This document shows positions 42,444-49,591 of a stretch of 53,273 nucleotides of DNA, in pieces. The notes below the pieces were generated by a model, which saw nothing but the letters and a program-made list of their open reading frames with translations, did not search any database and was not told where the DNA came from. The DNA comes from Lachnospiraceae bacterium UBA3762. Lineage in GTDB: Bacteria > Bacillota > Clostridia > Lachnospirales > Lachnospiraceae. The DNA is taken from NCBI GenBank assembly GCA_002371615.1, contig DFGA01000016.1, positions 1-53,273 on the forward strand, written 5' to 3'. Position numbers and translations under genes: made by a program. Every line of letters begins with the position of its first letter. Position 1 is the stretch's first letter.

Positions 42444-43724
42444 TCAGATACGGTCCAGAGCCTGTGTCAGGTCGTCAATAAGATCATCCGCATTCTCAAG
42501 CCCAACAGAATAACGGATAAGGTCGGGAGAGATACCGGCTTCTATTAACTGCTCTTCGGAAAGCTGCCTGTGGGTGTGGCTTGCAGGGTGCAGCAGGCAT
42601 GTCCTTGCATCGGCAACATGGGTTGCGATCGTTGCAAGCTTTAATGAATCCATGAATTCTATTGATTTATCCCTGCCTCCCTTTATTGCAAAGCAGAGAA
42701 CACCGCAAGTGCCGTTCGGCATATATTTCCTGGCAAGTTCGTGGTATTCATCGGTCTCAAGATCGGGATAGTGAACCCAGACAACCTTTTCATGAGCGTT
42801 CAGGAATTTAGCTATCTTCAGTGCGTTTTCACAGTGACGCTGAACACGTACATGGAGAGATTCAAGCCCTGTGTTCACATAGAAAGCATTCTGCGGAGAC
42901 TGGATGCATCCAAGGTCTCTCATAAGCTGGGCAGTCGCCTTTGTGATGTATGCGCCCTTTCCGAACTTTTCGGCATATACGATTCCGTGATAGCTCTCAT
43001 CGGGTGTTGTCAGCCCCGGGAACTTTTCTGCGTGGGCCATCCAGTCAAAATTGCCGCTGTCAACGATAGCACCTCCGACGCTTACCGCATGCCCGTCTAT
43101 ATATTTTGTGGTGGAATGGGTAACTATGTCTGCGCCCCATTCGATAGGCCTGCAATTGACCGGAGTAGCGAAAGTGTTGTCGACTATAAGGGGAACACCG
43201 TGGCTGTGCGCAAGGTGTGCGAATTTTTCAATATCAAGGACGGTACATGTAGGATTGGTGATCGTCTCGCCAAAAACCGCTTTCGTATTCGGTCTGAAGT
43301 ATTTAGCCAATTCTTCTTCCGGGAGAGTCTGGTCGACAAAAGTACACTCGATGCCCATTTTAGCCATTGTTACAAGGAAAAGGTTATAGGTTCCGCCGTA
43401 TATCGAACTCGATGCTATGAAATGGTCTCCGGCCTCGCATATATTGAAGATTGCAAAGAGATTGGCCGCCTGTCCGGATGATGTCAACATGCCGGCTACT
43501 CCTCCTTCAAGGGCGGCAAGCTTTTTGGCCGCAAAATCATTGGTCGGGTTTTGCAGTCTGGTATAGAAATATCCCTCCTCTTCAAGATCGAACAGCGCAC
43601 CCATATCATCGCTTGTCGAGTACTTCCAGGTCGTGCTCTGCCATATCGGAAGCTGGCGCGGATCGCCGTTACCGGGCTCATATCCTTCATGAAGGCATTT
43701 GGTTTCTATTCTGGTATTCATCAT
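42444..43724 (-). CDS. metY: O-acetylhomoserine sulfhydrylase family PLP enzyme
   Basis: A 426-residue cytosolic enzyme of the Cys/Met metabolism PLP family, predicted to join O-acetyl-homoserine with sulfide to form homocysteine. Lys207 in THSTTKYIDGHAVSVGG binds PLP; VDNTFATPVNCRPIEWGAD and YTRLQNPTNDFAAKKLAALE are typical. The roughly 425-residue length favours MetY over MetB or MetC; methionine gamma-lyase is the main alternative. AGGAGAG precedes the first ATG. No SAM riboswitch is present in its leader, unlike metK. Confidence 0.88.
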   Translation of the reverse strand: MMNTRIETKCLHEGYEPGNGDPRQLPIWQSTTWKYSTSDDMGALFDLEEEGYFYTRLQNPTNDFAAKKLAALEGGVAGMLTSSGQAANLFAIFNICEAGDHFIASSSIYGGTYNLFLVTMAKMGIECTFVDQTLPEEELAKYFRPNTKAVFGETITNPTCTVLDIEKFAHLAHSHGVPLIVDNTFATPVNCRPIEWGADIVTHSTTKYIDGHAVSVGGAIVDSGNFDWMAHAEKFPGLTTPDESYHGIVYAEKFGKGAYITKATAQLMRDLGCIQSPQNAFYVNTGLESLHVRVQRHCENALKIAKFLNAHEKVVWVHYPDLETDEYHELARKYMPNGTCGVLCFAIKGGRDKSIEFMDSLKLATIATHVADARTCLLHPASHTHRQLSEEQLIEAGISPDLIRYSVGLENADDLIDDLTQALDRI

Positions 43725-43783
43725 GTTTACTCTCCTGTAAAAATCTGTAATTAATAAAAGGGCATTACATGCCGCCTCGTACT

Positions 43784-43812
43784 ATTTTACAGTTAAATGC
43801 GGAAATTATCAA
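43784..43812 (-). promoter_or_regulatory. Sigma-A promoter of metY
   Basis: Minus-strand TTGATA (43807-43812), a 17-base spacer and TAAAAT (43784-43789) about 60 bases before the start codon; a small GGCAT-GTA-ATGCC hairpin lies in the leader. Confidence 0.6.
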
Positions 43813-43829
43813 ATCCTGTGGGCTTAAAT

Positions 43830-45890
43830 ATGAATATATGTGATATAATATTTAGCATGTTTGAAGGAAATGTATACGGAATAACGGCAGTTGTAAGTGC
43901 GATTGTTTGTTATGCCGTACTCAAGTGCAACAACAGAATATATGAAAAGAGCAGTGTGATCAGAAACTATTTCTCGCTTATGCTGTTTGCATTTATCGGC
44001 TATGATATAGTCGAAGCCCTCTGGGGTTTTATGAATACAGGCGCTCTTAATCTTGGCAGAAGCGTATTTGATGCCACTACTTTTCTCATACATTTTTCGA
44101 TCATATTTGCAATCGCGTGCTGGTGTATATTTCTGACCAATTATTTCGGTTTCAAAGAGACCCGTCCGGTCATGATCCTTCAATGTATATCGCTTGCTGC
44201 GGCTGTTGTGATACTGATAACGCAGATATTCGGACATACTGTTTATTATATCGATCAGGACGGGGTATATCATACCGGTCCGTTCAGGGTATACCTGTTT
44301 GTTATACGTTTCATTTACCTTGCGATCTCTATAGTCAAAGTATTATATTTTCTCATAAAACACAGGAAAGAGAACGACTGGCAATATGCAAGCCTTGTGC
44401 TTGAGTGCGCACTAATTCCCGTAGTGTTTGAAATACTCCAGGGTATCTATCCTGATGGTCCGTATTCGGTTCTGGGGATCCTGCTCTCTGTTGTCTATCT
44501 CTTTAATGGGATGATGGTCATAGAAAAGGTAAGGAATTCACAAAAGTATGAGACTATTTCCAAGGAAATGTTTGTAACGCTTGAAGCGCTGAGTGAGAAC
44601 TATGTGTCAATCATTCTTATAGATCTTGATAAAGACGATTCCACTCCGATCAAATCAACTCCGTATGCGGACAGCCTTCTTAAACCGGGCATGCCTGTGA
44701 GGGATACAATACTTAAAGTGTTCAGGGGTGCCGTAACAGATGAATTTACAGATGAGATGCAGGAGTTTGCGGATATAGATCTTCTTCCTGCCAAGATGGT
44801 AAACAGAAGGTCTCTCAGCATGAAATACTGTTCACGGGGGCTTGGCTGGTGTGTTGCGACTTTCATGGCAGCAGAGCGTGACGAGAGCAGAAATCTGAAA
44901 AAGATCGTTCTGGCGGTTCAATGTGTTGATGAGCAGCAGAAGAAGGAGAAGGAATATGAAGATGCCCTGTCGAGGGCATACAGGAACGAGAATGCGATAC
45001 TCGGCGAGCTGATCAGGATGCAGTCGGTCGGAGTCATGGCTGTGGATGATAAGGGAAAAATCATTGTAGCAAATGATATGGTTCTTGACATGTTCGGAAA
45101 TGAAAGAAAGGACGTCATAGGCAGAACAGTCCATGAGTTCCTCGAAGGGAAGGAACTGAAGATACCGGATAATTCCGCACAAATGTATGATGACGTTATT
45201 GAAAACGGTGGTTCTTTCAACTATCAGATCGTTGTATATCCCGATCAGGAGGATAGGGAAGCATGCTACCTTATGGCGGAAGTAAAGCGTGTCGATCTTC
45301 TGGACAATACGAAGATTACGGTCACCTGCTATACAGATATCACAACAGGTAAACTTTTGGAGGAAAAGCTTCGGATCCTCTCCGAAACGGATTCCCTTAC
45401 CGGCATTGCAAACAGAAGATGCGGAGAGTCCCAGATCAAACTTCTTCTTAAGGAAAATGTTCCCGGAATATTCTGCGTGTTTGATGTTAATAACTTCAAA
45501 CAGATCAATGATACGTACGGACACCAGACGGGTGATGATACGCTTGTAGCCGTGGCAAAAGCAATCAGATCGAGCTTCAGAAGTGACGACATATTCATGA
45601 GACTCGGAGGAGACGAGTTTGCCATATATATGAGAGGTGTGACCACCGATGAACTTGCAAAGATAAGGATCGCCCGGTTTTTTGAAAACATTTCCAGAAT
45701 AGAACTGCCAAATGTGCAAAAGGGCAGTGTTACCATCAGCCTTGGCGCTGTAATAGCGGAGCCCACGGAGAATGGTACGATACAGGATGAATACGAGTCT
45801 ATATACAAGAGGGCAGATGAACAGATGTATAGATGCAAGAGTAAGCCCGGGAATAACATGGCAATAGACGGAAGGAGCAGCGCAGAATGA
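43830..45890 (+). CDS. Membrane diguanylate cyclase (7TM - PAS - GGDEF)
   Basis: A 686-residue inner-membrane signalling enzyme. About seven hydrophobic helices fill residues 10-232, like the 7TM sensor units of histidine kinases. A linker region with a coiled coil leads to a PAS domain (about 390-500) with VGVMAVDDKGKIIVANDMVL, then a GGDEF domain (about 515-680). The active site is intact: RLGGDEFAIY (GGDEF at 593-597), and an inhibitory RxxD site, RSDD, is present five residues before it. It should make c-di-GMP. The start at 43830 is uncertain; an in-frame ATG at 43797 also exists, and neither has a strong ribosome binding site. It overlaps the radical SAM gene by ATGA. Confidence 0.9.
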   Translation: MNICDIIFSMFEGNVYGITAVVSAIVCYAVLKCNNRIYEKSSVIRNYFSLMLFAFIGYDIVEALWGFMNTGALNLGRSVFDATTFLIHFSIIFAIACWCIFLTNYFGFKETRPVMILQCISLAAAVVILITQIFGHTVYYIDQDGVYHTGPFRVYLFVIRFIYLAISIVKVLYFLIKHRKENDWQYASLVLECALIPVVFEILQGIYPDGPYSVLGILLSVVYLFNGMMVIEKVRNSQKYETISKEMFVTLEALSENYVSIILIDLDKDDSTPIKSTPYADSLLKPGMPVRDTILKVFRGAVTDEFTDEMQEFADIDLLPAKMVNRRSLSMKYCSRGLGWCVATFMAAERDESRNLKKIVLAVQCVDEQQKKEKEYEDALSRAYRNENAILGELIRMQSVGVMAVDDKGKIIVANDMVLDMFGNERKDVIGRTVHEFLEGKELKIPDNSAQMYDDVIENGGSFNYQIVVYPDQEDREACYLMAEVKRVDLLDNTKITVTCYTDITTGKLLEEKLRILSETDSLTGIANRRCGESQIKLLLKENVPGIFCVFDVNNFKQINDTYGHQTGDDTLVAVAKAIRSSFRSDDIFMRLGGDEFAIYMRGVTTDELAKIRIARFFENISRIELPNVQKGSVTISLGAVIAEPTENGTIQDEYESIYKRADEQMYRCKSKPGNNMAIDGRSSAE

Positions 45891-47368
45891 AAAACCCCAG
45901 GAGCGTGGTTAACTATATCAAGGAAAACCTCAATGAGGTAAAACACACAACGCTTAATCCCGAAGGACCGGGTGTTGTTCGTATACATATGGTTCCCCCA
46001 AAATATGACGGTCCGGAACCGGCCGGAAGCGTTGTTATATTAAACGGTCAGGACATAATCCCGATCAATGTTTCATGGGCAGTTCTTTTGTCAATGCTTA
46101 TCGACTCGATCAATGAGTACAACGGACGGCCGATAACCGAAGAAGATACGGCCGCAATCATTGAGAGTACCATTACCGCTGCACGCGGAGTCTATCGATT
46201 TGTTCCGAAGTTTATTCTTAAAAAAGATATATTCAGAATAATGAATACTTTCAAACAGATCGCCTATGGGGAGACACCCGAAGAGGATATTGAGTATATC
46301 AACATCGGTGAATATGCCGAAAACATGAGAGCTCCGCACAGAATGGATCTTATGGTTTCCGCGATGACCAAGGACGGCAACTGGCACTGCAACCAGAACT
46401 GTCTGCACTGTTATGCGGCAAACCAGCCGCAATCCGGGGAAGAAGAGCTGTCGACAGAAGAATGGAAGAAGATAATAGATAAATGCCGCAAGGTTTGTAT
46501 TCCGCAGGTGACTTTTACCGGAGGTGAGCCTACGATGAGAGAAGACCTTCCGGAACTGATCAAACACGCAAGGTGGTTTGTAACAAGGCTTAACACAAAC
46601 GGAATCAAACTTACGAAAGATTACTGCAGTCAGTTGTTTGAAGCATCTCTTGACAGCCTGCAGATCACTTTTTATTCCCACGATGAAAAAATACATAATG
46701 AACTTGTCGGGGCACCGATGTATGACAAAACTCTTGACGGGATTAAAAATGCCCTTGAGGCCGGCCTTAACTTAAGTATCAATACACCGCTTTGCACATT
46801 GAATAAAGATTATGTCGAAACACTTAAGTTCCTTCATGGACTGGGAGTTACATATGTTACTTGTTCGGGCCTTATTACCACAGGAAATGCCGCGCTTCCC
46901 GAGTCGGAAGATCTGCAGCTTACCCGGGAAGAAATAACCGCGGTCCTTAAAGATGCTGTTGATTATGCTTACGCAAACGATATGGAGATAAGCTTTACTT
47001 CTCCGGGATGGATAGATGAGGAGTTCTTTATTGAGAACGGGCTGTCAACTCCGACATGCGGCGCATGTCTTTCGAACATGGCAATAACACCGGGAGGAAA
47101 TGTTGTTCCGTGCCAGAGCTGGCTTACCGACGGAAATCTCGGTAATTTCCTTGATGACGACTGGGAAAAGATCTGGTACAGCGGAAAATGCGAAAACAGA
47201 AGATATTATTCCGGAATGATGACAGGTTTATGCCCATTGAAGATAGGAGGAGGGGCCCACGATAGTGGGAAGAACCTGTCTTCACCGCGAGCCCCCATCG
47301 ACGAAGTCGATTCAAATGGGCGAGCGTCCTTAGATATGCAGATAGGAGGGTCCCGCGATGAAAAATAA
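45887..47368 (+). CDS. Radical SAM/SPASM enzyme, probable modifier of the Cys-rich neighbour
   Basis: A 493-residue cytosolic radical SAM protein. Cys168, Cys172 and Cys175 (CNQNCLHC) bind the SAM cluster, and FTGGEPTMRE (210-219) is the glycine-rich SAM motif. A SPASM-type auxiliary set follows: Cys391, Cys394, Cys409, Cys435 and Cys449. Residues about 48-120 (ILNGQDIIPINVSWAVLLSM) could be a PqqD-like peptide-recognition domain, which is inference. SPASM enzymes usually modify peptides or proteins, and the next gene, overlapping by 11 bases, encodes a membrane protein with a Cys-Ala-repeat tail. The C-terminal ~38 residues are encoded by structured repeat E and look added. It overlaps the upstream cyclase by four bases. 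Confidence 0.9.
   Translation: MKNPRSVVNYIKENLNEVKHTTLNPEGPGVVRIHMVPPKYDGPEPAGSVVILNGQDIIPINVSWAVLLSMLIDSINEYNGRPITEEDTAAIIESTITAARGVYRFVPKFILKKDIFRIMNTFKQIAYGETPEEDIEYINIGEYAENMRAPHRMDLMVSAMTKDGNWHCNQNCLHCYAANQPQSGEEELSTEEWKKIIDKCRKVCIPQVTFTGGEPTMREDLPELIKHARWFVTRLNTNGIKLTKDYCSQLFEASLDSLQITFYSHDEKIHNELVGAPMYDKTLDGIKNALEAGLNLSINTPLCTLNKDYVETLKFLHGLGVTYVTCSGLITTGNAALPESEDLQLTREEITAVLKDAVDYAYANDMEISFTSPGWIDEEFFIENGLSTPTCGACLSNMAITPGGNVVPCQSWLTDGNLGNFLDDDWEKIWYSGKCENRRYYSGMMTGLCPLKIGGGAHDSGKNLSSPRAPIDEVDSNGRASLDMQIGGSRDEK
47221..47349 (+). repeat. Two-hairpin structured repeat, copy E (inside the radical SAM gene end)
   Basis: GACAGGTT (47221-47228) pairs with AACCTGTC (47273-47280), enclosing CCCAC-GATA-GTGGG. 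Then TTCACCGCGAGCCC leads to hairpin 2, CCCAT / ATGGG (47294-47298, 47316-47320), with inner ATCGAC-GAA-GTCGAT. AGATAGGAGG occurs at both 47241-47250 and 47340-47349, 99 bases (33 codons) apart, as if the insert had duplicated the site. The frame is kept: residues IGG are repeated around the insert in the protein. Confidence 0.75.
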
Positions 47369-48593
47369 GATAACTGTTTTTTTGATCAGCCTCTTTGCCT
47401 GCGCAATGATTTTTGCCTCTCCGGTAATGGCCGACACGGATGAGATACTCAATTATACGATCACTGTCGACGTCAATCAGGATGCGACCCTTAATCTGAA
47501 TTATCACATAGACTGGAAAGTCCTTGACTCGGGATCGGGAATAGGACCGCTTACATGGATGAAGATCGGTATTCCGAACAGTCACGTTATATCAACTGAG
47601 GGGATCAGCAGCACAGTCGACCATATCAACAGGTCCGGAAATTATGTCGAGGTATATCTTGACAAATCATATTACGAGGGTGATGTCGCAAGTGTTGATT
47701 TTCTCGTTGTTCAGGACTATATGTATCAGGTCGATAAGCTCAAGGAGGGAGAGACGGTCTATTCATTTACTCCCGGGTGGTTTGATGATATAAGAGTCGA
47801 TGAACTCATAATACAGTGGAATAATGATAAGTGTATCGCGTTTTCACCTGACTGCCTGATGGATGGCGGATACAACGTGTGGGAGACAAGTCTTGGTAAG
47901 GGCGAGCATTATACGGTAACGATGACATATCCGAACGATGCGTATGGATTTGATCTGTCAAAGAGTGAAGAGGCAGATGATACGGACGAAGGGTTCGTGG
48001 ATTCCGTAGAAACTTTTCTCGGAGCAATCGTTGCTATTATGTGCATGTTCGTACCTTTTGCGATACCGGCACTGATCGCTTATCTGTATAACAGGGGATT
48101 CTCGAATAGCAATCAGAAAACCATTAAGAAGACAACAAGAGTCAAGGTTACCTACTATGATTCGTGTCCGGGATGCGGAGCACCCAGAAAAGAAGGCGCA
48201 AAATTCTGTGAATACTGCGGAAAATCACTGGTTAAGAGTGAGGAGACCATCACAGAAGAACAGCTCAAGAAAGAGGAGAAGGCCGCGGCTGCGTTTACCA
48301 AGAACGGGGAATACAAGTATGGCTCGGCACCGAATACGTTTATCAGGGTCAATTCCATAAGCGTTCCCAATCCTCATTATCGTGCGCCGTCAAGGAGTAG
48401 CAGCAGCGGTCGAAGCCATCATTCATCATGTGCACATTCATCATGTGCGTGTGCATGTGCCTGTGCCTGTGCGGGCGGCGGAAGGGCAGGCTGTACAACG
48501 AAGGATTTCTATAACACCGACCTGAAACTTGCGGCACTTGCAAAAGCATGCAATGCAAAGCCCATACCGCCAAAGAAAGAAGAGGAAAACTGA
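47358..48593 (+). CDS. Secreted-domain, membrane-anchored zinc-ribbon protein with a Cys-Ala repeat tail
   Basis: A 411-residue protein not assigned to a named family. A signal peptide (1-25, cut near PVMAD) leads to a beta-rich extracytoplasmic domain (about 27-200), somewhat like DUF2207 proteins. One transmembrane helix (about 218-244) is followed by a cytosolic zinc ribbon: Cys270, Cys273, Cys284 and Cys287 (CPGCGAPRKEGAKFCEYCGK). The tail is Ser/His-rich and then reads SCAHSSCACACACACAGGG with RAGC after it: seven cysteines at 358, 363, 365, 367, 369, 371 and 379. This tail faces the same side as the radical SAM enzyme encoded upstream and is a likely substrate. AGGAGGG precedes the ATG. 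The stop overlaps the next ATG (TGATG). Confidence 0.8.
   Translation: MKNKITVFLISLFACAMIFASPVMADTDEILNYTITVDVNQDATLNLNYHIDWKVLDSGSGIGPLTWMKIGIPNSHVISTEGISSTVDHINRSGNYVEVYLDKSYYEGDVASVDFLVVQDYMYQVDKLKEGETVYSFTPGWFDDIRVDELIIQWNNDKCIAFSPDCLMDGGYNVWETSLGKGEHYTVTMTYPNDAYGFDLSKSEEADDTDEGFVDSVETFLGAIVAIMCMFVPFAIPALIAYLYNRGFSNSNQKTIKKTTRVKVTYYDSCPGCGAPRKEGAKFCEYCGKSLVKSEETITEEQLKKEEKAAAAFTKNGEYKYGSAPNTFIRVNSISVPNPHYRAPSRSSSSGRSHHSSCAHSSCACACACACAGGGRAGCTTKDFYNTDLKLAALAKACNAKPIPPKKEEEN
48429..48494 (+). other. Codons of the Cys-rich tail (candidate radical SAM modification site)
   Basis: This short stretch contains tandem TGTGCN hexamers coding Cys-Ala, with third bases varying, so the repeat seems kept at the protein level and not only by slippage. 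It encodes seven cysteines in 22 residues followed by three glycines and an Arg-Ala-Gly-Cys end. Confidence 0.7.
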
Positions 48594-49543
48594 TGGAGGA
48601 TTCAAGCAGCCGGATCAGGGAAGAAGCTGAACGGATCGATGAGATAATAGATACTTACCTTCCGAAAGAGGAGGGTCCTGCATCAACGGTCATGACAGCA
48701 ATGAATTACAGCATCCATGTTGGAGGAAAGAGGTTACGCCCGATGCTGATGCTTGAGACATTCCGGATGCTTGCGACAGACACCGACGAGAGACTTGTAT
48801 ATCCGTTTATGGCGGCCATTGAGATGATACACACTTACTCTCTTTGCCATGATGATCTTCCGGCCATGGATAATGACGATATGCGCCGGGGACAGAAGAG
48901 TACCCATGCAAAGTTCGGAGAAGCGATGGGAATTCTTGCAGGAGACGGATTGCTTAATTATGCGTTTGAGACTGCGATCGGGTCGTTTGATTTGATACGG
49001 GAATCAGATGCGGATGATACACGCAAACTTGAGTTAACACAACGTATAGCAGGAGCACTTAAAATACTTGCGGCCAAAGCCGGAATCTACGGAATGATAG
49101 GCGGTCAGGTAGTCGATATAGAATCCGAGGAAAAACCTGCCGGGGAGGTTACGATGGATACGATCATGTATATCCATGAGAATAAGACTTCCGCAATGAT
49201 AGAATCATCAATGATGATAGGCGCAACCCTTGCAGGAGCAACGGACAGAGAGATAGCACAAACAGAGAAGATCGCAAGAGATGTAGGCGTGGCTTTTCAG
49301 ATAAGGGACGATATTCTTGATATTGAAGGTGACGGGGCCGTTCTCGGGAAACCTATAGGAAGTGATGCAAGGAACGGCAAGACTACATATGTCTCACTTG
49401 CAGGGCTCGATGGAGCAAAGAGCGATGTTAAGATAATTTCGGACAGAGCTATGGCAGGTCTTTCGTCTCTGCGAGGAAGTGATACAGAGAGCGGAAGATT
49501 TTTGACAGACCTTATATCAGGTCTTGTAAACAGAGAAAAATGA
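48593..49543 (+). CDS. ispA: Short-chain polyprenyl diphosphate synthase (farnesyl diphosphate synthase type)
   Basis: A 316-residue trans-prenyltransferase that elongates isopentenyl diphosphate. The first Asp-rich motif is HDDLPAMDNDD with two residues inserted between the Asp pairs, as in bacterial FPP/GPP synthases; the second is RDDILDIEGD. VGGKRLRPMLMLE carries the diphosphate-binding Lys-Arg. The start at 48593 overlaps the stop of the Cys-rich gene (TGATG) and has AGAGG upstream; a frame from 48548 runs inside the neighbour and is rejected. In most Firmicutes, ispA follows xseB; here the partner is unusual. The product should feed undecaprenyl and quinone synthesis. Confidence 0.93.
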   Translation: MEDSSSRIREEAERIDEIIDTYLPKEEGPASTVMTAMNYSIHVGGKRLRPMLMLETFRMLATDTDERLVYPFMAAIEMIHTYSLCHDDLPAMDNDDMRRGQKSTHAKFGEAMGILAGDGLLNYAFETAIGSFDLIRESDADDTRKLELTQRIAGALKILAAKAGIYGMIGGQVVDIESEEKPAGEVTMDTIMYIHENKTSAMIESSMMIGATLAGATDREIAQTEKIARDVGVAFQIRDDILDIEGDGAVLGKPIGSDARNGKTTYVSLAGLDGAKSDVKIISDRAMAGLSSLRGSDTESGRFLTDLISGLVNREK

Positions 49544-49553
49544 TTGTTATAAT
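49524..49553 (+). promoter_or_regulatory. Probable sigma-A promoter for the LacI-sensor cyclase gene
   Basis: TTGTAA (49524-49529), an 18-base spacer and a perfect TATAAT (49548-49553) at the end of the ispA gene, about 38 bases before the next start. Confidence 0.6.
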
Positions 49554-49591
49554 ATAAAGGTTAAAAAATCGCCTTGGAGGATAGAAAACAG

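Noticed and set aside
43740..43812. Search for a second SAM riboswitch before metY
   Set aside because: The leader is only about 60 bases from the promoter and shows no S-box core words; only a small GGCAT/ATGCC hairpin is present.
44832..45719. Minus-strand open frame of 295 codons within the membrane diguanylate cyclase gene
   Set aside because: It lies wholly opposite the PAS-GGDEF region and shows no recognisable motif or start signal.
48420..48480. Short tandem TGTGCN units considered as a CRISPR-like or microsatellite array
   Set aside because: Units are six bases without spacers, lie in frame inside a clear gene and code alternating Cys-Ala. The protein-level explanation is better.
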